This document shows positions 17,232-26,271 of a DNA stretch of 64,000 nucleotides, piece after piece. Below the pieces are notes generated by a model that was not told where the DNA came from, did no database searches, and worked only from the letters and a program-made list of their open reading frames with translations. The stretch's first letter is position 1. Every line of letters starts with the position of its first letter. A program made the position numbers and the translations under genes. The stretch is from Pantoea vagans (GTDB taxonomy: Bacteria > Pseudomonadota > Gammaproteobacteria > Enterobacterales > Enterobacteriaceae), in NCBI RefSeq assembly GCF_004792415.1, contig NZ_CP038853.1:1550001-1614000 (forward strand), in the 5' to 3' direction.

Positions 17232-17934
17232 GAACCGGACCGTCCTTTGCCCGCTGTGCCGCCTCCAGTACTTTTGCCGGTTCCGACGTTATCAGATTCT
17301 TAGGTTTTTCATTACCGAGCCAGCTATTTGGCGTGCCAAACCAGACGGCCAGGGTCCATGGCGTTTTTGATTCTCCAAACAGCGCGATGATCTTTTTCAT
17401 CAGCGGCAACGGTTGACCGCCAACGTCCAGCCCATAGGCCGGATAAAGATCCCTGCCTTCGGAGGAAAGTGCAAAAATCTTACCGGCTCGCTTCCACCGG
17501 TTAGGTAATCCGCTGGGATTTTTCACACTGGTACTGCTACCAGCGCGGCGTGAAACTTCCTGCGCAGGCAACCACTCGCTGTCGTCCAGAATATGCTTCC
17601 TGAGTTGTTCCAGCTTTGTAGTGTTACTCACTGTGACCGGCGGCCTGGTCTGTTCTGCTGTCGCCATCTCGCCAGCGCTGAAAGGTGACTTACCGTGACT
17701 GGCGAGCTGACTGATGCCCGATACCGCCCGGAACGCGGCATCCAGTGCGATTTTAAAGGCGGCTTCATCCACAGCGTCGGGACGCTTCACCACATAGTAT
17801 TGCGCTGGCTCATCATGGCAGTGCGGGACTGACACTGTAATCTCTGCTTGTCCATCCTGGGAGCGGGAAGAGGAAATACTGCCTGCCGGCACGGGTATGA
17901 CGTCGAAGCCAGTGGTTTTATCAGATCTGATCAT
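17224..17934 (-). CDS. Antitoxin of the RES system, MbcA/ParS/Xre-type C-terminal domain
   Basis: 236 residues. The C-terminal 55 residues (ALFGESKTPWTLAVWFGTPNSWLGNEKP and on) fit the MbcA/ParS/Xre toxin-binding domain that pairs with RES toxins. The first 100 residues are unrecognised. The middle (LDDSEWLPAQEVSRRAGSST to NRWKRAGKIFAL) looks like a winged-helix DNA-binding segment rather than the usual Xre helix-turn-helix. I start at 17934, where AGGAG lies 8 bases upstream; the frame also opens at 18006 without a ribosome site. It probably represses its own operon and blocks the toxin. It is longer than the common 130-170 residue antitoxins of this family. Confidence 0.78.
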   Translation of the reverse strand: MIRSDKTTGFDVIPVPAGSISSSRSQDGQAEITVSVPHCHDEPAQYYVVKRPDAVDEAAFKIALDAAFRAVSGISQLASHGKSPFSAGEMATAEQTRPPVTVSNTTKLEQLRKHILDDSEWLPAQEVSRRAGSSTSVKNPSGLPNRWKRAGKIFALSSEGRDLYPAYGLDVGGQPLPLMKKIIALFGESKTPWTLAVWFGTPNSWLGNEKPKNLITSEPAKVLEAAQRAKDGPVHG

Positions 17935-18094
17935 GATTTTGCTCCTGCTGGCAAAATGCAAATATCGAATATCAACAATATATCGTATATAGCGAAAGCC
18001 CTCCACGTAAACTGATCAAAAACCATCCAGCGACTGACTGAGCTTTGGCATGACAAGCGCTGAGGAACTGCTCGCCCCCTTATCGCGCAGCCCT

Positions 18095-18109
18095 GCGCCA
18101 TCTTCGTGC
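18095..18109 (+). promoter_or_regulatory. Possible NtrC enhancer site
   Basis: GCGCC-n5-CGTGC matches 8 of the 10 key bases of the NtrC consensus GCACC-n5-GGTGC. It lies about 110 bases upstream of the sigma-54 -24 element, a usual enhancer distance. One site with two mismatches is weak by itself. Confidence 0.4.
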
Positions 18110-18218
18110 TGAAAAAATAAACAGCCTCCTGCCCGCGACATCATAAGAATTCGATCTTGTATTCCAGGCCGTATTCCATCTGGCATCCCTGTCTCAGACC
18201 GCTGGCATCACGGCTATC

Positions 18219-18234
18219 TGGCACGCTTCATGCA
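18219..18234 (+). promoter_or_regulatory. Sigma-54 (RpoN) promoter of the amidase-permease-biuret hydrolase operon
   Basis: TGGCACGCTTCATGCA fits the consensus TGGCACG-n4-TTGCA with one mismatch and the correct 10-base GG-to-GC spacing. Transcription would start near 18246, leaving a short leader before the ribosome site and the ATG at 18269. Sigma-54 control with NtrC is the standard switch for nitrogen-scavenging genes, which suits the three genes downstream. Confidence 0.75.
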
Positions 18235-18268
18235 CTCGCTGACAGGTACAATTCTGGCGAGGTTACTC

Positions 18269-19705
18269 ATGTTTGATTCCTTATTAGACGAAGATGCCAC
18301 CACGATGGCCGCACTGATTCGCAGCGGGGAAGTCTCGGCCTGCGAGCTGACCGGGGCAGCACTCGCGCGGATGGAGCGGCGGGAACCGGTGATACAGGCC
18401 TTTTGTACCCCGACACCGGAACTGGCGCTGGCACAGGCCAGAGAAGTGGATGCCCGACGGGCGCGTGGAGAAACGCTGGGCGCTTTAGCAGGCGTGCCGC
18501 TGGCAGTGAAAGATTTAATCTGCACCGCAAACGTCAGAACCACCTCCGGTTCGGCGGCGTATAAAGATTTCGTACCGGAAGATGACGACATCACGGTGGA
18601 GCGATTGCTGGCCGCCGACGCCATTCTGCTGGGCAAAACCACCGCGCCGGAGTTTGGCTATAGCGGTGTCGGACACAATCCGCTGTTCCCCTCGCCGCGC
18701 AATCTCTGGGATCTGGCGATGACGCCCGGCGGTTCCAGCGCCGGATCGGGTGCGGCGGTGGCGGCGCGGCTCTGTCCGATTGCACTGGGCAGCGACGGCG
18801 GCGGCTCGGTACGCATTCCGGCGGCGCACTGCGGCATTTTTGGCTTTAAGGCGTCAATGGGCCGGGTGCCGTTGTGGCCCGGCTGTCGTGATGAACGCTA
18901 TCCCGGCGTGTCGAGCTGGGAGTCGCTGGAACACATCGGGCCGATGACGCGAAGCGTGCGTGATGCCGCCCTGATGATGTCGCTGATGGCGGGACCGGAT
19001 ATGCGTGACCGCCACTCGATCCCCTGTAGCGACGTTGACTGGCTGGGTGCACCAGAACAGCTGCCAGGCAAACTGCGCATCGCCTTCAGCGCAGATTTTG
19101 GCTATGTGGCGGTTGACCCGGAGGTGCGGGCGGTGGTCAGCGCAGCGGTGCAGCGCTTTGCCGCTGAAATCGGTGCGGAGCTGGAACTGGCCGATCCCGG
19201 CTTCCCGGACCCGGCTGCCGCCTTTGGCGCGCTGGTGGCGATGGAGAGCGATCTCACCGGCATGCGCCAGATGATGGCGGAGCAAGGCAGCGCGATGTCG
19301 CCACATCTGGTCGCCATGCTGCAGCGCGACTGGCGGGCGGAAAACTTCACCGATGCCATCGCCACCCGCAAAGCGGTCAGTAACAGCCTGTGGCGCTTTA
19401 TGCAGCGCTTTGATTTGCTGATCACGCCGACGCTGGCAGTGCCGCCATTTCCGCTGGGGATGCAGGGACCGGAGATCATCGATGGCCGTATGGTCCGCAA
19501 CGATCACTGGCTCTCGTTCTGTTACCCGTTCAACTTCACCGGACAGCCCGCCGCGTCCGTGCCCGCCGGTTTCACCGCCAGCGGCCTGCCCGTCGGGATG
19601 CAGATTGTCGGACGTCATCTTGATGATGCGTTAGTGCTGGCTGCCAGTGCCGCTTTCGAGCGCATACAGCCGTGGAATCACCTTCAACCCGGAATCGCCC
19701 AATGA
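18269..19705 (+). CDS. Amidase signature family enzyme (possible allophanate-hydrolase-like)
   Basis: 478 residues. The Ser-cisSer-Lys triad regions are intact: the lysine in VPLAVKDLIC, and the serines in the glycine-rich TPGGSSAGSGAAVAARL followed by GSDGGGSVRIPAA. I start at 18269 because the next ATG upstream is inside the sigma-54 promoter. It is coupled to the permease by ATGA. Amidases of this type include AtzE and AtzF, which hydrolyse carboxybiuret and allophanate. With a biuret-hydrolase-like enzyme two genes on, allophanate is a reasonable substrate, but the C-terminal domain of true AtzF is absent, so another amide remains possible. Confidence 0.88.
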   Translation: MFDSLLDEDATTMAALIRSGEVSACELTGAALARMERREPVIQAFCTPTPELALAQAREVDARRARGETLGALAGVPLAVKDLICTANVRTTSGSAAYKDFVPEDDDITVERLLAADAILLGKTTAPEFGYSGVGHNPLFPSPRNLWDLAMTPGGSSAGSGAAVAARLCPIALGSDGGGSVRIPAAHCGIFGFKASMGRVPLWPGCRDERYPGVSSWESLEHIGPMTRSVRDAALMMSLMAGPDMRDRHSIPCSDVDWLGAPEQLPGKLRIAFSADFGYVAVDPEVRAVVSAAVQRFAAEIGAELELADPGFPDPAAAFGALVAMESDLTGMRQMMAEQGSAMSPHLVAMLQRDWRAENFTDAIATRKAVSNSLWRFMQRFDLLITPTLAVPPFPLGMQGPEIIDGRMVRNDHWLSFCYPFNFTGQPAASVPAGFTASGLPVGMQIVGRHLDDALVLAASAAFERIQPWNHLQPGIAQ

Positions 19706-21018
19706 AAACATCTGATACACCTGCGCTGGAGCAGGAGTTTGAACATGAGCCGGTGCCGCTGTCGCATCGCCATTCCACCCGCTCCGTCTCGGCGGTCTGG
19801 TTTGGATTCCCGATGATACTCACCAACGCGCTGTTTGGCGGCATCATCACCTGGCATCTGGGCTTCTGGCCCGCGCTGATTGCTATTCTGCTGGGCAACC
19901 TGGTGCTGTTCGCCTATGTCGGCGCGCTGAGCTGGTTCGCCGGTAACACCGGGATGAACTTTGCTTTACAGGCCAGACGCACCTTTGGCAGCAAAGGCTA
20001 CATTCTGGTCTCCGGTTTTCTCTCGACGGTGGTGATCGGCTGGTATGCCTTCCAGACCGGCCTCACCGGCACGGTCATTAACCAGACCTTTGGCTGGAAT
20101 GCGCTGGCGGTGACGGCTTTTGCCATGATCCTCTATACCGGCATTACGTTCCTGGGCGTGCGGGCACTGTCGGTACTCGGGATGATTGCCGCGCCGCTGT
20201 TTGTGGTGCTGGGGATAGTGGCGCTGTGGCTGATTGGCAAACAGCACGACTTCTCCATCGTGACGCAGTGGAAGGGCAGCGCCAGCGCCGCCGGAGCGAT
20301 GAGTATGGGCACTGCCGTAACGATGGTGGTGGCTGGTTTTGCCGACTCCGGCACCATGACCGCTGACTTTACCCGCTGGTCGAAGAACGGCCGCTCGGCG
20401 GTGATCGCCGCGTTCTCCGCTTTCCCGGTCGCCAATGTGATCTCCTATCTGTTCGGCGTGGTGATTGTGGCAGTGGGTGCGGCGGTTGATCCGCTGACCA
20501 ACGGCGGGAACTTCCTGCCGATGCTGATGGGACACAGCGCCTTCCTGTCGGTGGTGGCCTGTCTGTTTGTCTTTATCAATCTGGGGTCGGTCTGCACCCA
20601 CTGTCTCTACAACGGCGCGGTGGGTTTCAGTCATCTGTTCAGCAGCAAAATGCGGCTCTGGACGCTGATCCTCGGTGCGATTGGCGGCGTGCTGGCGCTG
20701 GCGGGGGTCTGGTCTTACTTCCTGGAGTGGCTCAGCCTGCTGGGGATTGTGGTGCCACCGTTTGGTGCGGTAATGATTGTGGATTTGATTTTCATGGCGC
20801 GCATCAGCGAGCAGCGTCCGGCCCAGCGTTTCCGTGGCACCGCGTTTGCCGCCTGGGCGATTGGCAGCCTGTGTGCGGTCATCGCCCATGTGGCTTTCCC
20901 ACAGTTCGGCGAAGCGGTGATTGGTCTGGTGACCGCCGCCATCAGCTACAGCGTGATCACTAAAATGCGTATGCCGCGCCCGGTAATGGAGAACAGCAAT
21001 GCCCGATTACAGCGTTAA
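19702..21018 (+). CDS. NCS1 family permease (CodB-like)
   Basis: 438 residues with about 12 membrane helices. Typical NCS1 features: an N-terminal cytoplasmic segment ending in [16 protein letters not shown], then [19 protein letters not shown] and [15 protein letters not shown]. CodB and relatives import cytosine, allantoin, hydantoins or similar nitrogen compounds with Na+ or H+. The start overlaps the amidase stop (ATGA), and the 3' end overlaps the hydrolase start by 20 bases, so all three genes form one operon. The context suggests biuret, a ureide or a pyrimidine-derived compound as cargo. Confidence 0.9.
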   Translation: MKTSDTPALEQEFEHEPVPLSHRHSTRSVSAVWFGFPMILTNALFGGIITWHLGFWPALIAILLGNLVLFAYVGALSWFAGNTGMNFALQARRTFGSKGYILVSGFLSTVVIGWYAFQTGLTGTVINQTFGWNALAVTAFAMILYTGITFLGVRALSVLGMIAAPLFVVLGIVALWLIGKQHDFSIVTQWKGSASAAGAMSMGTAVTMVVAGFADSGTMTADFTRWSKNGRSAVIAAFSAFPVANVISYLFGVVIVAVGAAVDPLTNGGNFLPMLMGHSAFLSVVACLFVFINLGSVCTHCLYNGAVGFSHLFSSKMRLWTLILGAIGGVLALAGVWSYFLEWLSLLGIVVPPFGAVMIVDLIFMARISEQRPAQRFRGTAFAAWAIGSLCAVIAHVAFPQFGEAVIGLVTAAISYSVITKMRMPRPVMENSNARLQR

Positions 21019-21685
21019 TTCGACCCCCTACGCCTGGCCGTTTGACGGCAGCTTTACCCCGGCTGACACGGCGCTGATCGTGATTGATATGCAGACTGAT
21101 TTCTGTGGCGTTGGCGGCTATGTCGACAGCATGGGCTATGACGTGAGCCTGACCCGCGCGCCCATCGCCCCGCTGCAACAGGTGCTGGCGGCGATGCGCG
21201 CCCGGCAGTTTCCGATTATTCATACCCGCGAAGGGCACCGGCCCGACCTCAGCGATCTGCCCGCTAACAAACGCTGGCGCTCGCGACGCATGAATGCCGG
21301 GATAGGCGATGTCGGACCATGCGGCCGTATTCTGGTGCGCGGTGAACCGGGCTGGGAGATTATCCCGGAGCTGGCACCGTTGCCGGAGGAAGTGGTGATT
21401 GATAAACCGGGGAAGGGATCGTTTTATGCCACCGATCTGGAGCTGATTCTGCGCAGTCGCGGTATCCGTAACCTGATCCTCACCGGCATTACCACCGACG
21501 TCTGCGTCCACACCACGCTGCGCGAAGCCAACGATCGCGGCTTTGAATGCCTGGTGCTCTCCGATTGTTGTGCTGCAACTGAGCGGCATCATCATGAGGC
21601 GGCGCTGAGCATGATCCATATGCAGGGCGGCATCTTTGGCGCGGTCGCTACGTCGGCCGCGCTGCTGGATAGCCTGGGCGTGTAG
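20999..21685 (+). CDS. Isochorismatase-family cysteine hydrolase, biuret amidohydrolase-like
   Basis: 228 residues. The isochorismatase fold has its Asp-Lys-Cys triad: D34 in [11 protein letters not shown]139 in DKPGKGSF and C169 in TDVCVHTT. Long stretches recall the biuret amidohydrolase BiuH as I remember it (YAWPFDG near the start, [32 protein letters not shown]). BiuH converts biuret to allophanate and ammonia. RutB-type ureidoacrylate hydrolases are the main alternative, but no other rut genes are here. It is last in the sigma-54 operon. Two strong stem-loops follow its stop. Confidence 0.87.
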   Translation: MPDYSVNSTPYAWPFDGSFTPADTALIVIDMQTDFCGVGGYVDSMGYDVSLTRAPIAPLQQVLAAMRARQFPIIHTREGHRPDLSDLPANKRWRSRRMNAGIGDVGPCGRILVRGEPGWEIIPELAPLPEEVVIDKPGKGSFYATDLELILRSRGIRNLILTGITTDVCVHTTLREANDRGFECLVLSDCCAATERHHHEAALSMIHMQGGIFGAVATSAALLDSLGV

Positions 21686-21713
21686 CGTTTTGCATCTCAC
21701 ATCAATAGGTGCT

Positions 21714-21772
21714 GCCCTGATTCTCAGGGCGATTCCGCATAGCCTGAGCGCCGTTATCCGCTCAGGCTATGC
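21714..21772. terminator. Two perfect stem-loops between convergent genes
   Basis: GCCCTGA/TCAGGGC (21714-21730, 3-base loop), then a perfect 14-base inverted repeat GCATAGCCTGAGCG / CGCTCAGGCTATGC (21737-21750 and 21759-21772, 8-base loop). They lie between the hydrolase stop and the stop of the minus-strand GGDEF/EAL gene. No T-run follows, so either a factor-assisted bidirectional terminator or an mRNA-stabilising hairpin. Confidence 0.65.
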
Positions 21773-21778
21773 GCAGCA

Positions 21779-23965
21779 CTATTCCCGCTGCGTCTCCTCT
21801 GGCGCAGGTAATCTCATCAGTGCCGCAAGCTGATCGGCGGGCACTGCCTGACTGAACAGATAGCCCTGTAACTGATTACAGCCTGCATCGGCCAGTGCAG
21901 ACATCTGCCCGGCGGTCTCCACGCCCTCCGCCGTCACCATCAGGCCCATGGCGTGACCCAGTTTCACCACGGATTCGACTATCGCCACGGAATTTTCCGC
22001 CACGCCCAGCGACTGGGTGAATGAGCGGTCGATTTTGATTTTGTCCACCGGGAAGGTGCTGAGGTAGTTGAGGCTGGAGTAGCCGGTACCGAAGTCATCC
22101 AGCGCGATGCGGAAACCCGCCTCACGCAGCGACACAATAATCTCACGTGCTTCGCGCTCATCCTCGATTAACACGCCTTCGGTGATCTCCAGTTCCAGCC
22201 GCTTCGGGTCACCGCCGTGCTGGCTGACAATCGTCATCACACGGTCAACAAAGCCGGTAGAGCGGAACTGCACGGGCGAGACATTGACCGCTACCAGCAA
22301 ATCGGGAAAGCGCTGCTGAGTGGCACAGGCTTCAGACAGCACCCATTCGCCCAGCGGGATAATCAGACCGGTCTCTTCGGCAATCGCGATAAATTCACCG
22401 GGTGCGATCAGGCCGCGTGTCGGGTGATGCCAGCGCAGCAGCGCCTCGATGCCGACCATCTGCTGACCGCCAACGTCCATCAGGGGCTGATACCACACCT
22501 CCAGTCCCTGACGGGTTTGCAGTGCCGTACGCAGATCGGCGGCAATGGTCTGCCGCGTCTGTACTGACTCATCCATTGCCCGTTCAAACTGACGAAACCG
22601 GCCACGTCCGCCGCTTTTGGCTTCATACAGCGCGATATCGGCTTTGCGCATCAGCTCCAGCCGATCGATGCCGTCTTTAGGTGCCAGCGCCAGTCCGATA
22701 CTGGCCCCGCTCCAGACATCGCTGCCGAACAGGGTAAACGGCTGAGCCAGCTCGTCAATCATGCGCTGCGCCAGGCTGTTCACCTGACCGATGTTATCGA
22801 CCTCCGGCATCACCACGATAAATTCATCGCCGCCGATGCGTCCCACGGTATCGCTGGCACGCACGATACGATTCAGGCGCTGTGCTACGGCGATAATCAG
22901 CTCATCGCCAGCATGATGACCATGGGTATCGTTGACGGCTTTAAAGCGGTCGAGGTCGATCAGCAGCAGCGCCACCCGCTGATCGTTGCGTGTCGCCAGG
23001 GCCAGCGCCTGGGTCAGCCGGTCTTCCACCAGCGCCCGGTTCGGCAGCCCGGTCAGCACATCATGAAACGCCAGATGCTGCGCCTGCGCTTCTGATGCGC
23101 CGAGCCTGAGCATCGATTGCGAGAGATTAACTGATGAGTTCCAGAGTCGCCGCACCATATAAAGACAAAGCAGCGATATTGCCAGCACCGCCAGCCCGGT
23201 AGACGGCCCGATGGTACGCAGCATCTGCGCGCCCGGACGGGAGGGGATCCAGTTGAGATAGCCGACCGGCTCGCCCGCCTGGGCGATCAGCAGATAGCGC
23301 GCGCTGGTGCCGGACTGAGACGAACCGTCGGAGAAGTGCAGTCCCTCCAGCTGATTGCGCTCCGCCAGGCTCGCCAGATAACCGTCATCGAGAAATTTCA
23401 GGCTCACCAGCCGGAATTGCGGCAGGCTGTCGCTATCCCGCTGGATGTTACCCACGGCAAGCGCCGCAGCACGCTGGGTAATACGGGCATAATCGGCGTT
23501 ATCCTGGCGCCTGGGATCCTGGATCAGCGTGTTTTGCAGCACATCACCAATCAGCGGGTCACTCTCTGCTGCGGAGACCGTGTGGCCCTCACGCCAGACT
23601 CTGACGATCTGGTTTTGCGCATCCAGCACCATAATCAGCTGATGGCCGAACATCTCATAGAGCCACTGCCCGATGTTCTCATCCAGCCACCTGTCGCTGT
23701 TGCCCTCTGCCAGATGCTCCTCAAAGGGACGCCAGCGTGACAGGCTATGCAACTGGCGAAGATGCTCGTTCAGACTTTGCGAAAAAGAGGCCTCAATCAT
23801 CCGCTGCTGCTGATGCCGGGCTTCAGTATTGGTCAGTGATGTGCCAATAAACAGTGCTGCACCCGCACCGGCAAATGTCAGCACCAGGATAGCCACCAGC
23901 GGCACCAGCACTTCGCGCAGGAAACTGCGGCGAAAATCAGAGGAAAGTTTAAGGGTGTTAATCAT
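21779..23965 (-). CDS. Membrane-bound diguanylate cyclase/phosphodiesterase (CHASE4-like, GGDEF, EAL)
   Basis: 728 residues. A membrane helix at about 15-38 and another near 245-265 bracket a periplasmic sensor of about 210 residues that resembles CHASE4. A GGDEF domain follows with intact GGDEF at 378-382 and an inhibitory RxxD site (RASD) five residues before it. The EAL domain has intact EALLRWHH from residue 507 and DDFGTGYSSLNYL. Both halves therefore look catalytically competent for making and breaking cyclic-di-GMP. Single gene, converging on the biuret operon. Confidence 0.93.
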   Translation of the reverse strand: MINTLKLSSDFRRSFLREVLVPLVAILVLTFAGAGAALFIGTSLTNTEARHQQQRMIEASFSQSLNEHLRQLHSLSRWRPFEEHLAEGNSDRWLDENIGQWLYEMFGHQLIMVLDAQNQIVRVWREGHTVSAAESDPLIGDVLQNTLIQDPRRQDNADYARITQRAAALAVGNIQRDSDSLPQFRLVSLKFLDDGYLASLAERNQLEGLHFSDGSSQSGTSARYLLIAQAGEPVGYLNWIPSRPGAQMLRTIGPSTGLAVLAISLLCLYMVRRLWNSSVNLSQSMLRLGASEAQAQHLAFHDVLTGLPNRALVEDRLTQALALATRNDQRVALLLIDLDRFKAVNDTHGHHAGDELIIAVAQRLNRIVRASDTVGRIGGDEFIVVMPEVDNIGQVNSLAQRMIDELAQPFTLFGSDVWSGASIGLALAPKDGIDRLELMRKADIALYEAKSGGRGRFRQFERAMDESVQTRQTIAADLRTALQTRQGLEVWYQPLMDVGGQQMVGIEALLRWHHPTRGLIAPGEFIAIAEETGLIIPLGEWVLSEACATQQRFPDLLVAVNVSPVQFRSTGFVDRVMTIVSQHGGDPKRLELEITEGVLIEDEREAREIIVSLREAGFRIALDDFGTGYSSLNYLSTFPVDKIKIDRSFTQSLGVAENSVAIVESVVKLGHAMGLMVTAEGVETAGQMSALADAGCNQLQGYLFSQAVPADQLAALMRLPAPEETQRE

Positions 23966-24374
23966 ATTGTTGTTTTTCTCTGCAGCAGGGGAACAGCTTA
24001 AAAATTAGCAGATAGCAAAAGATCGTCCATGAAAAGCGTGATGGATAGTGAGCATGCAAGCGTTTTTCTGTTAACGGGTGGCCGGGGAAGGCTGACAGTG
24101 AGGGTAAGAAAGTCAGCGCGTTTTATCAGTTATTTTAATGAGGATGGCAGTCGTGCCGGGAGCATTCAGGTCAGGATGGTACACCCTGACCTGATGCGGT
24201 AAGGCTAAGTGCCTCAGCAATCCCATCACCGCGCATTTCCTGCCAACTTTGCTGCTATGGTTCATACTCATGAGCGCTGATTGTGTTACAGACGGATAAC
24301 CGTGCAGACAACGGTTACTGAGTGGGTCACTTATCTGACAGCTTTAGCCTGTCAGCTAACAAAAAGGGAAAATA
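23966..24374. other. 409-base intergenic region with one perfect inverted repeat
   Basis: This divergent region separates the GGDEF/EAL gene from the MscS-type gene and should hold both promoters. A perfect 10-base inverted repeat TCAGGTCAGG / CCTGACCTGA lies at 24166-24175 and 24185-24194 with a 9-base spacer. It has no T-run and lies about 180 bases from the mscS-like start, so it could be an operator. Nothing else is recognisable. Confidence 0.5.
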
Positions 24375-25466
24375 ATGCCATTGTTATTCGGTGAGTTATC
24401 TGGTTTCCCGTCATGGGTGCCTGTTGTATTACTCGTCTCGCTTTCATTTGTACTGGGTTTTCTGGCTCGCCTTATCCTCCTCGCGTTTATCCGCTACTGG
24501 CAGGGCCGTGACAGAAAGCTGTTCAAATCCCTGGAAAAGCACCTTAGCGGTTCGATGTTCTTTTTCGTGCCGTTATTAATGATCAATGTCGGGATTAACT
24601 ACATCGATTTTCATCCTGAATCACTCGATCTCATCACCAATATCATCAACGTCTTTATTATTATGTCATTCTGCTCAGTCTTAATCCGGCTGACCAACGT
24701 AGCGCAGGATATGCTTTATATCCGCTATGACATTAATATTTCCAATAACCTGCGTGCGCGTAAAATCCGTACGCAGATTATCTATGTCAAGAAAGTCGTC
24801 ATTGTCATCCTGGTGCTGTTCTGCGTTTCGCTGATTCTGCTGAGTTTCCCCGGCGTGCGTAAATTCGGCACCACGATTCTGGCCGGCGCGGGTGTCGCCG
24901 GTATCATTATCGGTTTTGCTTTACAGAAGTCGCTGGTTAACCTGTTCGCCGGTATTCAGATTGCCTTTACCCAGCCGATTAAGATTGATGATGCGGTGGT
25001 GGTGGAAAAGGAGTGGGGCTGGATTGAAGAGATCAACCTGACCTACGTGGTGGTGCGCATCTGGGATCTGCGTCGTCTGGTGCTGCCGATTACCTACTTC
25101 ACCGAGAATCCGTTTCAGAACTGGACGCGCAACAACGCCCAGATTTTAGGCTCGGTGTTTCTCTATGTGGATTACTCGATGCCGCTGGAGCCGCTGCGTA
25201 AGCATTTCGACAAAATCCTGAGTGAAACCAAGCTCTGGGACCAGGAAACCTCGGTGCTTCAGGTGACCGATACCACCGAAAAAACCATGACCATCAGGAT
25301 GCTGATGACCGCCCAGAACTCGCCGATCGCCTTTGATTTACGCTGTTATGTGCGTGAGAAGATGATCGAGTTTATTCAGCAGAATTACCCGGAAAGCCTG
25401 CCACAGGTGAGGGCGTCGCTGACGGAGAGCGGGTCGGAGAAGGTTGGGAGAGCGGGGCTGGAGTAA
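24375..25466 (+). CDS. MscS-family mechanosensitive channel
   Basis: 363 residues. Four to five membrane helices occupy the N-terminal 190 residues. The last, GTTILAGAGVAGIIIGFALQKSLVNLFAGIQIAF, is the pore-lining TM3 with Gly/Ala packing and is followed by the conserved beta domain (QPIKIDDAVVVEKEWGWIEEINLTYVVVRIWDLRRLVLP) and the vestibule domain. The length suits MscS relatives with extra N-terminal helices (YnaI/YbdG type). It probably releases solutes on osmotic downshock. An A-rich ribosome site (AGGGAAA) precedes the start. Confidence 0.92.
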   Translation: MPLLFGELSGFPSWVPVVLLVSLSFVLGFLARLILLAFIRYWQGRDRKLFKSLEKHLSGSMFFFVPLLMINVGINYIDFHPESLDLITNIINVFIIMSFCSVLIRLTNVAQDMLYIRYDINISNNLRARKIRTQIIYVKKVVIVILVLFCVSLILLSFPGVRKFGTTILAGAGVAGIIIGFALQKSLVNLFAGIQIAFTQPIKIDDAVVVEKEWGWIEEINLTYVVVRIWDLRRLVLPITYFTENPFQNWTRNNAQILGSVFLYVDYSMPLEPLRKHFDKILSETKLWDQETSVLQVTDTTEKTMTIRMLMTAQNSPIAFDLRCYVREKMIEFIQQNYPESLPQVRASLTESGSEKVGRAGLE

Positions 25467-26271
25467 AAGATCTTTAGTGAAACAGAAACGGCAGTTTACG
25501 TGAGCCTGTACGTTAACTCATGGCTGTCGTTTCTCTCTCGAAGTCAGAAAGTAATCCTGCGCGTTTGTGACTTTACCGGGCCGTGCAGACGTTAACGAGC
25601 CGTATAGAGGCAACAAATGCCCAAGGATTATATTGTAAAATTAGCTGGCAAAACATTCCGCACACCGATCAGGATTACCTTCTTCAAAACATTATTCTTT
25701 CTGTTAAAGAGAGCGGGTTCCGGGCTTCCTCTTTTAAAGGCGCTAGGGTATAAAACTCGCTAAATTATTATTTTTTATTTTCTTTTGATTATCCACAGAC
25801 AGTCAGCATTTGATTTTTATTTGTGCCTTTTAAATGAATTGAACATCTCACCACGCCATTTTCATAGCGCCTGCCTTGAAATTTACCACTCAAAAATAAA
25901 AATTTTGCTCTTTTGTCAATTTATGCAAAGGCGGGGGTTGCTAAATCTCATGATGTATGTTGACTGCTAAATCAGTGGGTTAGGCGCTAATGGGTTTTTC
26001 ATATGTTAAAAATCTGGTAGGAAAGCGAAACGCTGAGAAACATAACTTTACATTGCTTTTTTTATCTGACTCTTAGAAAGCTAATAAAAGACGTGGTTTT
26101 AAACAAAATATCTTAAATCAGGAAGTGTGCGTTTATTGCAATGAGCAGATGACGAATATCGTCATATACTTTCAGCATATTCATTGAATGAATATAAACC
26201 TGCTTTATTAACGATAATTTATCGCTGCATTGCTGGCGCGAGACCGGCGTCTTAGCACAGGAGAGAGTAAA
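25467..26271. other. 805-base AT-rich gap upstream of the rhodopsin operon
   Basis: No convincing gene. Just after the mscS-like stop, arms AGAAACGGCAG (25484-25494) and CTGTCGTTTCT (25524-25534) can form a long stem with one wobble pair. From about 25750 to 26230 the DNA is much more AT-rich than its surroundings. Small inverted repeats ATGACG/CGTCAT (about 26150-26165) and TATTCAT/ATGAATA (about 26178-26200) lie within 130 bases of the rhodopsin start and could be operators. A short frame at 25785-25970 has no start signal or conserved sequence. Confidence 0.55.

Larger units (their letters stand above)
17935..18268. other. Divergent promoter region between the TA operon and the amidase operon
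   Basis: 334 bases without a gene. The left part is the promoter region of the antitoxin gene. The right part holds a sigma-54 promoter (18219-18234) and a possible NtrC half-palindrome (18095-18109). An in-frame ATG at 18230 lies inside the promoter and cannot be the amidase start. Confidence 0.6.

Noticed and set aside
18230..18268. Earlier ATG for the amidase gene at 18230
   Set aside because: It falls inside the sigma-54 promoter, upstream of the predicted transcription start.
19966..20889. 307-codon minus-strand frame
   Set aside because: It is the antisense of the NCS1 permease; His, Gln and Arg-rich low-complexity sequence is typical of such shadows.
25785..25970. 61-codon frame in the gap before the rhodopsin gene
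   Set aside because: No ribosome site, an AT-rich random-looking product and no continuation or partner.
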